Position numbers and translations under genes: made by a program
Shown: positions 18,010-27,961 of the stretch, piece by piece
Layout: the number at the start of each line of letters is the position of its first letter
How positions within the stretch are numbered: position 1 is the stretch's first letter
Notes under the pieces: model-generated
Told to the model about the DNA's origin: nothing
Database searches by the model: none
What the model saw: the letters and a program-made list of their open reading frames with translations, nothing else
Assembly: GCF_024585265.1 (NCBI RefSeq)
Contig: NZ_CP036533.1
Coordinates: 7,945,001-8,009,000 of the forward strand
DNA: 64,000 bases
Reading direction: 5' to 3'
Source of the DNA: Bradyrhizobium sp. WBAH42
GTDB taxonomy: Bacteria; Pseudomonadota; Alphaproteobacteria; Rhizobiales; Xanthobacteraceae

Positions 18010-19501
18010 CCCCTATCAGTTCGCCCCGGTGCGGCCGGTGAACGGCCGACAGCCAAACTCAGCCACGCAATCGGACGGCGCTTCGATCGGGGTTCCTATT
18101 TCTTCCAGGGCGGCTTCATCGGAGCTGCGATTACGCAAAACGATTCGCTCTATCGCATTCCCACCATCGATGGCGCAGATCGCAACACCCGCATGGACGT
18201 CCACCAGACCAAGGTAAACTTGAAGGGCGAATACCGCCCCGATGCCGCTGCGGTCGATGCCATCCGTTTCTGGACTGGAGCTACCGATTATCGGCACAAC
18301 GAGGTTGGGCTTGCCGATCCCAGCGATCCGGCAAGTGACGGCGTACGGCAGATCCTTACCAGCAAGGAACAAGAAATCCGCACCGAAGTACAGTTGGTAC
18401 CGTTCAACGTGCGCTTCGCTGAAGTGACTACGGCGATCGGTGTCCAGGCCAGCCATCAGCAACTGACGGTGCCGAGTCCTGACTACGCCGGTAAGTTGTT
18501 CAATGGCCTATGGGATCCGAATAACCATACACGTGTCGCGGGCTATGTCTTCAATGAATTCAAATTCAGCGAATACACCAAAGCGCAGATCTCTGGCCGT
18601 ATCGAGCATATCGGATTGCACGGTTCGACGCCAAACTTCCCAGCGGATTTCCTACCCGACGGCGCGCCACAAGCAAGCATCACGCGTAACCCGTCGTTTA
18701 TGCCGAAGAGTGGCAGCATCGGCTTGCTCCAAGACCTGCCCGGTGGCATGGTCGGCAGCATTACCGCACAATATGTTGAACGCGCGCCTAAGCCCGCCGA
18801 ATTGTTCTCGCGCGGCGCCCACGACGCCACTGCGACGTTCGACATAGGCAATCCGAACCTAGCCATGGAAACCGCGAAGTCCGTCGAGATCGGCCTAAGC
18901 AAAGCGACAGGATCATTCCGAGTCGAGGCTACAGCCTATCACGCGCGCTTTGACAATTTCGCCTTAGCAGTGTGATGTGCGACGATGATTTCGCCTCATG
19001 TGGCATGCCCGGCGCCGGACTAAACCAAGCCATCTATTCGCAGCGCGATGCGATCTTCCGCGGCGGTGAATTTCAGTCTCAGCTCGACGTCGGGCCATTC
19101 CGTGGCGGCATCTGGGGAATCGAAAACCAGTTCGACATGGTCCGCGCCACCTTCACTGAAACGGCACGAATGTGCCACGCATTCCGCCCCTGAGGCTGGG
19201 CGGCGGCGTATTCTGGCGCGATGACAATTGGCTAATGCGAATAAACGTCCTGCAGGCATTTACACAGAACCATGTCGCTCCACTCGCAGAGACCCCAACA
19301 GAGGGGTACAATCTGCTGAAAGCCGAAATCAGCTACAATACAAAGCTCGGCTCAAGGTGGTTTGGCGCGCGAGAGATGACAGTCGGGCTTGCCGGCAACA
19401 ATCTCCTGAATGCGAACATCTGCAATTCGGTGTCCTATAGCAAGGCCGAGGTACTAATGCCCGGCATTGGTCTGCGTGCGTTCGTCAACATAAGGTTTTA
19501 G
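18010..19501 (+). pseudogene. TonB-dependent outer-membrane receptor, N-terminally truncated and frameshifted
   Basis: Three successive frames encode the beta-barrel of a TonB-dependent receptor. The first (to 18975) has typical barrel strands such as GSITAQYVERAPKPAELFSRG and SVEIGLSKATGSFRVEATAYH. The second (18976-19193) has LNQAIYSQRDAIFRGGEFQS. The third ends in GLAGNNLLNANI and a C-terminal aromatic F (AFVNIRF*), as expected for Bam recognition. The signal peptide, TonB box and plug are missing because the frame joins the repA remnant at about 18005. The position next to copper genes suggests a metal or metallophore receptor, but the substrate is unknown. Confidence 0.87.
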
Positions 19502-19567
19502 GTCGGCGCGGCTTTTTCTACGCAGTAATAAGCAGCATCACAAGCTGCTCATACTGCTCTGGTACCC

Positions 19568-19600
19568 GTCACCAGGTCGTTTGCGTAGCGACCTGGTGAC
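19568..19600. terminator. Strong hairpin between convergent units
   Basis: GTCACCAGGTCG, a 9-base loop and CGACCTGGTGAC form a perfect 12-bp stem. It lies between the receptor remnant (plus strand) and the copper cluster (minus strand). A bidirectional terminator is the likely role, although there is no T-run on either side. Confidence 0.55.
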
Positions 19601-19639
19601 GAACGCGCGCACTGTGGCCCCTTAGATCTCTAAATTAGG

Positions 19640-19935
19640 TTAGTTCGTCTTCTGCAGCTTAGTAACCGTGATACCATCGCCCGTGCGCTCGGCCGTGAAC
19701 CTGACTTTGTCGCCGAAAGTTGCCTTAAGATCAATAGATCCCGCACGCGAAACACCATGGTCATACCATTTTCCTCCATGTCGAGATTCATGATCGGGCC
19801 ATGCTTCAGCGTGATCTTTCCGGCCGCCTCGTCGATCTTCTTGACTTCTCCATTGCTGAAAGTGTCCTGGGCGACGACCGGCATGGATATCAGCATTGCA
19901 AGCAGCACGACTGCCGCATGAGAGACCTTCTTCAT
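19640..19935 (-). pseudogene. CusF-like periplasmic copper-binding protein, frameshifted (copy A)
   Basis: The N-terminus is a signal peptide (MKKVSHAAVVLLAMLISMPV, cleaved after VAQ). Next come GEVKKIDEAAGKITLKHGPI and the Met-rich NLDMEENGMTMVFRV, with the His and Met residues that bind copper in CusF. A one-base loss near 19742 throws the last third out of frame; the expected ending (FGDKVRFTAERTGDGITVTK) is found in the next frame with a stop at 19640. It is last in the copper cluster. An intact paralogue lies at 29331-29633. Confidence 0.85.
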
Positions 19936-19967
19936 TTCATTTTGCCTTTGCTCGGGATTCCTAGAAG

Positions 19968-20450
19968 TTAGCGCACCGTGACGGTGCCGATCATTCCTGC
20001 CTCACGATGCCCCGGGATCAGGCACGAGTATTCGAATTCCCCTGTTTTGGTGAACTTCCAGATGATCTCGCCTGTCTTCTTGGCGCCAAGACGCTTACCG
20101 TTTGGATCGTCGTGCTCCATGTCCGGATTTTTCATCATGGCTGCGGCGTGCTTCAGATTCTCGGCCGTCGTTGCGAGGATAACTTCGTGGTCGAGCTCTC
20201 CATTGTTTCGCAGCACGAATTTGATCTGATCGCCTTTATTCACCTCAATCTTGGTCGGTATAAAGCCCATCTTGCCATCCATCTCGCCCATGGTGATCTG
20301 GATAATGCGCGCCGGCTTCTTCGGGTCACCCGGCTCACCGGCCGAGTAACTCTCGTTATGCTGATGTCCGGTCGGACCGGCGCCGGCCCAGGCGGTTGAA
20401 GCAAACGCCGCGCTCATCAAGGCAACGGCAATGCGTTTTGAAGCAGTCAT
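19968..20450 (-). CDS. Cupredoxin-domain periplasmic copper protein
   Basis: The start is ATG 20450, preceded by GGAGAAG; a longer frame to 20507 lacks such a site. A signal peptide (about residues 1-23, ending AWA) leads to a His/Met-containing linker and a plastocyanin-like fold. The type-1 copper ligands are visible as H in NGELDHEVIL, C in EYSCLIPGH, H in the same segment and M in EAGM, spaced as in blue copper proteins. About 160 residues. It lies between the multicopper oxidase (54 bases upstream) and the CusF-like gene, so it probably serves as a periplasmic copper carrier or electron donor. Confidence 0.9.
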   Translation of the reverse strand: MTASKRIAVALMSAAFASTAWAGAGPTGHQHNESYSAGEPGDPKKPARIIQITMGEMDGKMGFIPTKIEVNKGDQIKFVLRNNGELDHEVILATTAENLKHAAAMMKNPDMEHDDPNGKRLGAKKTGEIIWKFTKTGEFEYSCLIPGHREAGMIGTVTVR

Positions 20451-20503
20451 CTTCTTCTCCAAGTGAATGTGAACTTGATTGATGGGCTTGATGCAGTGTT
20501 TGG

Positions 20504-21886
20504 TCACATTTGCTTCATGTTCATCCCTTTCGGCGATTTTGTCCCCTTAATCGGTGCGGGAGATTGATCGTGCCCCCGTTGCTGCGGCGCGCGCGGTGTC
20601 CCTTGGGGCGGCGTCTCGACCTCGTAGGCAACGGTCCCCGGAGGATGCTTGTAGGTGCCCGGATCCTTGTAGTCGTCGCTTGCGAGCCCCTCGCGGATCT
20701 TCATGACCGTGAACATGCCCCCCATCTCGATTGGGCCGAATTGTCCGGTGCCTGTCATCATGGGCAGCGTGTTGTCTGGCGCGGGCATTTCCATCTCGCC
20801 CATTGCCATACCTGTCGAGCCCATCACCATCGCATCCGGCGCGAGGCGGCCGACGGCTTTCGCGAGATCCTTGCGCGACACGCCAATCAGGTTACGCATG
20901 TCATGACCCATTGCGTTCATCGTGTGGTGCGACTTATGGCAGTGAAACGCCCAGTCCCCGGGATTGTCGGCCAGCATATCGAAGGCGCGAATGGCGCCCA
21001 CCGGTACGTCAATGGTTGTCTCCGGCCATTGCGCCGTTTCCGGCACCCAGCCACCGTCGGTGCAGCTGACTCGGATGTCGTGGCCGTGGATGTGAATTGG
21101 GTGATTGGTCATGGTGAGGTTGCCGATTCTTACCCTCACCTTGTCACCTAGCCTCACCGGCAGCACGTCGATGCCGGGAAACACGCGGCTATTCCATGTC
21201 CACATGTTAAAGTCAGTCATCTCGTTGACTTTTGGGAGATAGGTGCCGGGGTCGATAAAATAGGTGCTCATGATGAACACAAAGTCGCGGTCCACCGCAC
21301 GGAATGACGGATCGCGCGGATGCACGATAAACATTCCCATCATGCCCATGGCCATTTGCACCATCTCGTCGGAGTGCGGGTGATACATGAAGGTGCCGCT
21401 CTTAATCAGCTTAAATTCATAGACGAAGGTCTTGCCCGGCTTAATGTGCGGTTGCGTTAGGCCGCCGACACCGTCCATGCCACTCGGCAGAATGATGCCG
21501 TGCCAGTGCACGCTGGTGTGCTCCGGCAATTTATTGGTGACGAAGATGCGAACTTTGTCTCCCTCTACCGCTTCAATGGTCGGACCCGGCGCCTGGCCGT
21601 TGTATCCCCATAGATGTGCTTTCATCCCTTCAGCAAACTCGCGCACCACTGGCTCGGCAACTAGATGAAATTCCTTCCAGTCGCCATTCATGCGCCACGG
21701 TAATGTCCAGCCGTTGAGCGTCACAACAGGCTGATATTGAGGCCCGCTGGTGGGATGCAGCGGCGGCTGCATGGTCGCCTTGTCCATGGTCGGCGCTTCG
21801 GGGATGCTCCCGGCCTGCACTCGCCCGTTCACAGCCCTGGCTCCAATCAGTGCCGCTGTTCCGATAAAGCTTCTACGAGATAACAT
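20504..21886 (-). CDS. Multicopper oxidase (CopA/CueO-like), Tat-exported
   Basis: This is a periplasmic multicopper oxidase of 460 residues. The start is ATG 21886 because GGAGGTG lies just before it; an upstream ATG abuts the previous stop. A twin-arginine signal, SRRSFIG, sits at residues 3-9. Copper ligands are HWH (127-129), HPH (169-171), HPIHIHGH (262-269) and HCHKSHH (315-321), covering type 1, 2 and 3 sites. The C-terminus is rich in Met (MVMGSTGMAMGEMEMPAP), as in copper-resistance enzymes that oxidise Cu(I). It follows the TolC-like gene directly. Confidence 0.93.
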   Translation of the reverse strand: MLSRRSFIGTAALIGARAVNGRVQAGSIPEAPTMDKATMQPPLHPTSGPQYQPVVTLNGWTLPWRMNGDWKEFHLVAEPVVREFAEGMKAHLWGYNGQAPGPTIEAVEGDKVRIFVTNKLPEHTSVHWHGIILPSGMDGVGGLTQPHIKPGKTFVYEFKLIKSGTFMYHPHSDEMVQMAMGMMGMFIVHPRDPSFRAVDRDFVFIMSTYFIDPGTYLPKVNEMTDFNMWTWNSRVFPGIDVLPVRLGDKVRVRIGNLTMTNHPIHIHGHDIRVSCTDGGWVPETAQWPETTIDVPVGAIRAFDMLADNPGDWAFHCHKSHHTMNAMGHDMRNLIGVSRKDLAKAVGRLAPDAMVMGSTGMAMGEMEMPAPDNTLPMMTGTGQFGPIEMGGMFTVMKIREGLASDDYKDPGTYKHPPGTVAYEVETPPQGTPRAPQQRGHDQSPAPIKGTKSPKGMNMKQM

Positions 21887-21898
21887 GTTCACCTCCAT

Positions 21899-23371
21899 TC
21901 ACTGTCCACCGCCACCAACCGCCTGCGCTGTGATCGTCCGACGCGACTCGCTCGGGCCGTCGTTCGCTCGGCCGCCGTTGACAGCATCTTGCAGATCTGC
22001 ATTTGCCAGCCAGAATTCGCGTTTGGCTTCTATGGCGGCGCGCAGTGCTGCGATCCGCTGTCGCGCCTCAACCAACAGTGCGAAAACGTCCACCTGCATG
22101 CTCCTGAATCGGAGCTGCATTTCCTCTCTGATGATCTGTCGAAGCGGCACTACTTCCCGCTGATAGTGACTGGCGATGTCGTAGCTTGATCGATAGCCGC
22201 GATAAGCATCCCGTGCTTCGGATCGCACGTTGACGGCCTGTTCGGCTAAGCGATTGAAGGCCTGGTTGTATATTTCGGTGGCCTGCCTCACGCGGACTTC
22301 GCCGCCGTCGAAAATCGGAATCTGGAATTGAACGTCAAAGCCGCGCTCTCGGAATGGAGGGCTTTCCGGGTCTCTGGTCCGTCTAGATATTTCTGCCACA
22401 TCAAGCAACGTCACGAAGCGAGTAGCTTTGGTCAGGCTGAGCGAGGTCGCCACCACATCGAGCTCCATCCGCGCCATCTGCAGATCGATGCGATGGGTAA
22501 CGGCGTCGACCTCGATCCATGGCAACGCTCTTGGCTTGCGTGGCAAGGCAGGTAGGCTACTCGGAAGTTTGAAATTGAGGTCGCCACCCCAAAGCCCTAA
22601 GAGCCGAATCAAGCGCTCGCGCGAATTTGCTGCTTCCTGGTGCAGAGACGCGAGATCGGCCGTTGCTTCGGCGTAGAAGACCTGTTCACGCGCCTGATCG
22701 AGTTTGTTGATCGAACCCGTTTCGCCGAGCTTCTTCGCTAGCAGCGCTGTCGATTCAGCTGTCGCTTTGGCATCGCTAAGCAGTCCCACCAGTCCGTTTG
22801 CTGCGACGGCACGATAGTACGCGCGCCGGACCTCAGATGCGAGCCGCAGTGTTTCTAGCGCAGCTCGAAGCTGCGCTCGGCGAAAGCGCTTGCCCGCTAT
22901 CTCCGAACGCAACGGTAGTCTCGCTAAGGCGAGGATATCACCAACGATTTGGCGCTCGATTTCACTTGCCCCATTGCCGGTAATACGCGAGAGCGAGAAG
23001 GTCGGATTCGGCGGCAAGCTCTCCTGAACCATATCAGCTTCTGCCAATGCCAGCTCGTTATAGGCGGCCTGAAGACCCTTATTGTTCGCGAGAGCGACTT
23101 GAACGGCAGAGTCAACGTTCAGGGTCCCGCGAAGCAGGCGCTGAATAGAATTGTGCGCCCAATCCGCCTCCTCTCCCGTTCGTATTGCGACAACATCTTT
23201 CTTGATGGCGTGGTCGGCGACACTTGCCACCACACCCATCCCAGAATCTGGCGAGAAGCTCGCGCAGCCCGAAAGCAGAAGCGTGGACGAAAGGAGTGCG
23301 ACCCAAACGCTTATCGGTCTGCATTGATGTGCGGAAGCGTTGAACGATTTGTCCTGGAGCCATCTAGTCAT
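21899..23371 (-). CDS. TolC-family outer-membrane efflux lipoprotein
   Basis: The 490-residue protein has a lipoprotein signal with the lipobox LLLSGC (Cys about residue 36). Two long alpha-helical repeats typical of outer-membrane efflux proteins follow (NVDSAVQVALANNKGLQAAYN and the second repeat beginning near RIDLQMARMELDV). It should form a trimeric channel across the outer membrane and periplasm. The gene order with a cusA remnant and a multicopper oxidase suggests metal efflux. Its stop codon is immediately followed by the oxidase leader, indicating one operon. Confidence 0.9.
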   Translation of the reverse strand: MTRWLQDKSFNASAHQCRPISVWVALLSSTLLLSGCASFSPDSGMGVVASVADHAIKKDVVAIRTGEEADWAHNSIQRLLRGTLNVDSAVQVALANNKGLQAAYNELALAEADMVQESLPPNPTFSLSRITGNGASEIERQIVGDILALARLPLRSEIAGKRFRRAQLRAALETLRLASEVRRAYYRAVAANGLVGLLSDAKATAESTALLAKKLGETGSINKLDQAREQVFYAEATADLASLHQEAANSRERLIRLLGLWGGDLNFKLPSSLPALPRKPRALPWIEVDAVTHRIDLQMARMELDVVATSLSLTKATRFVTLLDVAEISRRTRDPESPPFRERGFDVQFQIPIFDGGEVRVRQATEIYNQAFNRLAEQAVNVRSEARDAYRGYRSSYDIASHYQREVVPLRQIIREEMQLRFRSMQVDVFALLVEARQRIAALRAAIEAKREFWLANADLQDAVNGGRANDGPSESRRTITAQAVGGGGQ

Positions 23372-23380
23372 AGCGATCTC

Positions 23381-23677
23381 CTAATCGCCAGACTTGGGAG
23401 GTGGAGTCACATTCTCGTTTTTCTGACGCCACGGCGCTGGAGCCACCGGGCGAGGGCTCGTATACGGCCCGACGCTCGATCGGTGCTCGATCTTCGCAAC
23501 GCTCGCCGCTGGGTCTGCAGGATCGTCCCGGCCCAGCGAGAGTGGGATGGCGCATCCCGACATCCCAACGCTAACGGCTGACAGCACGATGCCCGCGACT
23601 AGACAGCCTCTTCTTCCATAGATTGCATATGCCACTAAACGAGCAGCAGCGAACTTCGCCCATATGTGCGCAAGCAT
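23381..23677 (-). CDS. Small proline-rich lipoprotein
   Basis: I use the ATG at 23677; a TTG at 23689 is also possible. About 98 residues: a positively charged start, a hydrophobic stretch and a lipobox-like VGMSGC (Cys about residue 42), then a Pro-rich, weakly structured tail. It lies 9 bases before the TolC-like gene and is probably co-transcribed. No family name is recognised; proteins of this size and place are common in rhizobial copper operons. Confidence 0.65.
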   Translation of the reverse strand: MLAHIWAKFAAARLVAYAIYGRRGCLVAGIVLSAVSVGMSGCAIPLSLGRDDPADPAASVAKIEHRSSVGPYTSPRPVAPAPWRQKNENVTPPPKSGD

Positions 23678-23753
23678 AAGTATCCCCAACCTAGTGATGA
23701 GCTACAGGCGCGCGTGTCCTCACGGACGCGCGTCACCACGTCACTTCACAGGG

Positions 23754-24215
23754 TCAAAGGATGGGAGGGCGATAGTGCCGAGTAGGCGTGTTATCCGTGA
23801 CGCGAGTGTACTTTTCTACGTCACAAATCGACGTCACTTTCGAAGGCTTGACAACTTCCGTGACAGTCGCTGGCAGAGCGCTCAAGCACGCTATACCGCA
23901 GCATTGCATGCCGAGTGCTTTATGCGAGTTGTCGGCCTGGCCGTGATATTTATCATTAGCAGTTACGGCAGTAGCTGCGCCGTGCAACCCAACGAACAGT
24001 TCACCGCCATCTCCTCGATGATCTTCATTGTGGAGGTGTACGTGCGAACCGTGCGTGGGTCCGACTTCTTGGCTCTCGCCCATGTGGCATGGCACGATCT
24101 TCGATCCATCGGACAAGGCGTGTCCGACAGAAGGCGCAACGATGCAAAGCAAATAGACCAGCGCAAGCAGCCGAGCTGCCATGGATCGCATTGCTTTGGT
24201 AAACCGCATGAACAT
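23754..24215 (-). CDS. Exported His/Cys-rich protein (copy A), probable metal binder
   Basis: The 153-residue protein has an N-terminal hydrophobic signal or anchor (about residues 14-32), a His-rich stretch (HGSHVHLHNEDH and further His residues), the cluster MQCCGIAC, and ends in RHYRPPIL. The same order of features, including CCG-x(2)-C and a terminal YRPPI, occurs in the protein at 30041-30499, so the two are paralogues. His and Cys content and position at the head of the copper cluster suggest periplasmic metal binding; this is inference. Confidence 0.72.
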   Translation of the reverse strand: MFMRFTKAMRSMAARLLALVYLLCIVAPSVGHALSDGSKIVPCHMGESQEVGPTHGSHVHLHNEDHRGDGGELFVGLHGAATAVTANDKYHGQADNSHKALGMQCCGIACLSALPATVTEVVKPSKVTSICDVEKYTRVTDNTPTRHYRPPIL

Positions 24216-24239
24216 CGCGATATCGGAGAGTTGGGAAAC

Positions 24240-24735
24240 TAGAGTCTCGTTAGGGCCACGGCACCAACATACCCGTACGGGGTAGGGGTAGCAAGGTGCA
24301 GCGCATCGTCGTCGGAGAAAAATAACGCGATATGAAGAAGGCGTGGCCCTCGGCGTTGGGCCTCGTCTTCATCTCGACGAGCTCGTGATCGAAATAAGTC
24401 AACATCACGACGGCGTCTCGGCGGGACGCCTGCGAGCGCGATGAAGCCGAGGGCGACGGCCACAGTTAGATTGAAGCCGAGCCGCACATTATCCAGATTC
24501 CACCGACCAGAGCGAAAGGCAGCGACAGCATCGCGAACAAGGTCTCGGTCATCGCCCGAAACTTCAAGTACAGCAGCAGGAAGATGATCGTGAGCGTCAC
24601 CGGCACACGATCTTAAGGCGGCTGCCGCGCGCCGCGGGGTATCGTACAGAGCGCTCCAGACCACGTAGTACCGGGCAGGAGACTGGATGCTCTCGGTGAC
24701 GGCAGCTGAGCGTCGCCGACGTAGCTGCCGATGTC
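24240..24735 (-). pseudogene. cusA: CusA-type RND heavy-metal efflux pump, internal fragment
   Basis: Pieces in several frames match the region of CusA around transmembrane helix 4: a YYVVWSALY segment (as in the conserved WSGQYE), a [16 protein letters not shown] segment in another frame, [18 protein letters not shown], and a Y-F-D-H-E segment. At least three shifts are present and both ends of this roughly 1050-residue protein are missing. It lies on the same strand just upstream of the His/Cys-rich gene, as a pump gene would in a complete cus-type operon. Confidence 0.8.
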
Positions 24736-24832
24736 TCGGTGGGATGGCGTTCGCTTTGAGAGCTCGGTGCAGCAACGCGGGTGCCCTTCAGGCTATCGCA
24801 CCCATCAACAACCAGGAGTCGGCAAGGCGCGC

Positions 24833-25798
24833 TCAGTCAGCAGTCGACGAAGATGGATGACGCTCCTCCAAGATAGCGAGAAAGCGTTTCAAAATCGGGC
24901 TCTCGTTATCCAAACGCCAATGTGCATAGAAGTCGATGCGGCTCGGTCCATTTCCGTCCCGAAGGGATCGATAAACCAGTCCAGACGAACCGGCCCCAAT
25001 CTCTGACTCCATTACCAAGCTTAATCCAAGTTCCATGCTTACGAGGCTGCTAATCACGGCTCTGCTTACATCATGGTAAACTATATTCGGCCGAATCTCA
25101 GCCGATGAGAGCTTGGATACGAGCATTTCTTCAAGTTCGCGTCCTGGATCCCGCTTGCTTAGGAGAACGGTTTCGTTTCTGAGATCGGTCCAATACACCG
25201 ACATGCGGTTTGCCAACACATGGCGATCGGGCAAAGAGACTAAGATGCGTTCACTCCAGAGCGAGTGGGCTTTGCTGTCAGATCGAACAAGGCCAGGACT
25301 AATAACGATATCAATCGTTCCATTTTGAAGCGCACTCATCAGCTGGATGCGAGAGCGTTCAATCGGTGCAACCTCCACCAAAGGGGAACGGCGCTTGAAA
25401 TCCAAGAGGGCTGCACGAAGATTCCCTGTGGAGATCGAGGTGCAGATACCAACGGAGAGGCGACCTGCCTCGCCGCGACCGCAGGTTCGCCCGGTGTCAA
25501 CCAGCGCATCAACCTGCTCTAAGATCACGCGTGCGATCCTTAGTACGTCCAAGGCCGCTTGAGTAGGTTTGATGCCAGCAGCGGACCGTTCGAATAGCCT
25601 TGCTCCCACTAGATGTTCCAGCTGACCAATTGCTCGACTGAGTGCCGAGTGTCGTACGGAGAGCTTTTCCGCGGCTCGACGTAAACTTCCGCAGTCACTC
25701 GCTACAAGAGCAAATCGAAGGTGCTGCAGATCTATCGCGAACTTGCCCAGCCTATGGCGGCTCTTTACTGTATCAGTCATTCTCATGACCATGAGCAA
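24833..25798 (-). CDS. LysR-family transcriptional regulator
   Basis: The 321-residue protein has an N-terminal winged helix-turn-helix (about residues 20-80: SLRRAAEKLSVRHSALSRAI, then LVGARLFERS). A substrate-binding domain of the type 2 periplasmic fold follows (LSVGICTSISTGNL onward). The first ATG is used; an internal ATG six codons later is possible. Length is normal. It is the last gene on the minus strand here and has no divergent partner within 900 bases, so its target is unknown. Confidence 0.88.
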   Translation of the reverse strand: MLMVMRMTDTVKSRHRLGKFAIDLQHLRFALVASDCGSLRRAAEKLSVRHSALSRAIGQLEHLVGARLFERSAAGIKPTQAALDVLRIARVILEQVDALVDTGRTCGRGEAGRLSVGICTSISTGNLRAALLDFKRRSPLVEVAPIERSRIQLMSALQNGTIDIVISPGLVRSDSKAHSLWSERILVSLPDRHVLANRMSVYWTDLRNETVLLSKRDPGRELEEMLVSKLSSAEIRPNIVYHDVSRAVISSLVSMELGLSLVMESEIGAGSSGLVYRSLRDGNGPSRIDFYAHWRLDNESPILKRFLAILEERHPSSSTAD

Positions 25799-26720
25799 TG
25801 ATCAACGACATCGGCGGAGTATGCACGCGCCGTATCTTGGCTCTCTACACATCTCCGAAGGCATGCGGGAAGTCTCTTGATCACACTTGCGCTCCACCTT
25901 TGACCACGGGCACTCGACCTCCGCTTCACCAGCAGTCGCGAAACCTCAATTGGTCGCTATTTTTGCCCAAGCCGATCGGGCCTACTCAGTGATCGGCAAG
26001 GTACTAAAGAGCAGCCTCGATCTCCCTTGAGCGCGGAAGTGCGGAAAAGCGACATCAACGGGGACCTCCGCTCGTCTGCCAAAATGCTCTTGGAGCGCTA
26101 TCAGCCCTCCATATTCAGGCGGTACATTCGCATTCATCAGCGCATATCCGGATGCAACTGATTCGCAGCATTAGTATACGAATGATCGTTGCCTCTCGCA
26201 TCGAGTCTATCACAGCTTTGCGATGAATGCTGGTATGCTCAGTTACTCTGTAATATTACTGCAAGCCTGACGTTTTCGTTAGAGCCGATGACGCAGAGGA
26301 TGCTGAATTGGTCAATGAAGCGGGACGCTGCACCATTCGCCTACCATCTTGGACGACATGCTCCAGACGACACGTTGGAGCGCGACGGCAATAGAAACTA
26401 GCTATGATCCGTCAGGCTTCCATGGCGTGACAGCACGCAACATCGTTCGCTCCGACTGCGCAATCAATAATGGCTTCCAATACCGACATCAGCAGATTTG
26501 ACGAGCACCCGACATAACTCGACCACACCATGTAATATTGCGACCGGCAGCGCCGTCTATAACTGAGAGCCAGATACCTTGCCAGCCGCGCAATCGGCTC
26601 CGCATGAAGTGATTGTCTCGATCGTTGACCTCTACCCAGGTGGAGTGCCTCCTCCTATGCCCCTTCGGTCATTGATTCCCTTCAGGTTGCCTCTGAGTTT
26701 GTGGAAGAAAGGCATAAGCG
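25799..26720. other. Gene-poor interval, 0.9 kb
   Basis: Only short unsupported frames are present, and the base composition is lower in GC than the flanks. I looked for a nod box, a type III box and tRNA genes and saw none. It holds the promoter regions of the LysR gene and flgF, which diverge from here. Confidence 0.5.
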
Positions 26721-27458
26721 ATGGCTGAAACGAGCCTGGTCTATCTCTCGCGCCTGATTGCGCTCGAACGCCAGCTTGAAGTTACAGCTCATAACATTGC
26801 CAACGCCGAAACTACGGGCTTTCGAGCGCGTGGACTTTCATTTCAAGAGTACCTGCGCCCTATGCCTCCGGAAGATCCCGGCGAAAGGGCAAGCACGGTC
26901 TCGCTTGTGGTCCCGCACCTGCAATTCAATCTCGTCTCGAAAGGTAGCATCCGCCGGACTGGCAATCCACTCGACCTAGCAATCGACGGTGAGGGGTACT
27001 TTGTGGTGCAAACCGACCGCGGGGAGCGCTACACGCGCAGCGGCGAATTTGGGGTAGACCCTACTGGTCGGCTCGTGACAGTCGACGGTCACGTCGTGCT
27101 TGGAAAAGCCGGACAGGTACAAATTCCGTCTAACGAAGGTACGATCAACGTCAGCGCAGACGGATTCGTGAGCATCGATAGGCGGATTATCGCCCAACTC
27201 CTTCTAGTTCGATTTGCGCGCCCGCAACAACTAGAGCCGGTCGGGGGAGCCCTGTTCCGGTCCGATCAACCACCACTTGGCGTCACTGATCGTGGCTCCA
27301 CCATCTTGAGTGGCGCACTTGAACAGTCCGACGTTGAGAGTACCCGCGAGATGACCCGGCTTTCCGAGATCGCTAGGAACTACGAGATGGTGGGTCAATT
27401 GATCAAGAGTTCCTTGGACCCAGACGATATCAACAAACTTGCCAAGGTGCCCGACTGA
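26721..27458 (+). CDS. flgF: Flagellar basal-body rod protein FlgF, lone copy
   Basis: The 245-residue protein has the FlgE/F/G signature at its N-terminus (LEVTAHNIANAETTGFRARG), the central segments GNPLDLAIDGEGYFVV and YTRSGEFGVDPTGRLVT, and the C-terminal helix ESTREMTRLSEIARNYEMVG typical of rod proteins. FlgF forms part of the proximal rod in the periplasm. Start ATG 26721 is preceded by GAAAGG. No other flagellar gene lies in the window, which is unusual because flgF normally sits in a large operon. The frame is fully intact. Confidence 0.92.
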   Translation: MAETSLVYLSRLIALERQLEVTAHNIANAETTGFRARGLSFQEYLRPMPPEDPGERASTVSLVVPHLQFNLVSKGSIRRTGNPLDLAIDGEGYFVVQTDRGERYTRSGEFGVDPTGRLVTVDGHVVLGKAGQVQIPSNEGTINVSADGFVSIDRRIIAQLLLVRFARPQQLEPVGGALFRSDQPPLGVTDRGSTILSGALEQSDVESTREMTRLSEIARNYEMVGQLIKSSLDPDDINKLAKVPD

Positions 27459-27961
27459 CCGCGTACTTATGTCTGCTCCGGGCAAGGCACATCGGTCCTT
27501 TCTTCCAATCGTATCTTATCGGCCTGGCGCTCGGCCTAATTCAGGGCAAGGGGGCAAGGCCTCGAGAGCACAAAGATGCGACGTCAGTCGTCACAACTAA
27601 AGCTCGGAACACGCCGGTGAAGACGAGGTGCAGCATGCTCCCCATCATTCAACGACTTACGGCCCCTCAGGACCCACCAATTGAAAGGTGGACCACCTGG
27701 TTCACTCCGTTACGGAATGGCGTGAGGGACTTTACGCTCCTCGGCGATCGATCACGCGTCCTATTTGGGGTGCGGCCGCCGTCTCGGTCGCTGCGTCCGC
27801 CGCACTGAGCTGGATGCCTCGGTAAACAAGCAATGAAACGCATCGTAATCCAACCGTTTTGAAGCCGCGCCAAATGTGACACGTGCTTAAACGTGCACGT
27901 GACAGATTGATGATTGAGGCGAAATATGTTCTGAGGCCATCTGCCTTCAGCATGAAGGAAA
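27459..27961. other. No gene seen, 0.5 kb
   Basis: The interval between flgF and the MarR gene contains only short frames with no recognisable motif. Confidence 0.45.

Noticed and set aside
25799..26720. Possible nod box, type III box or tRNA in the 0.9-kb gap before flgF
   Set aside because: No stretch matched the consensus patterns or folded as a cloverleaf on inspection.
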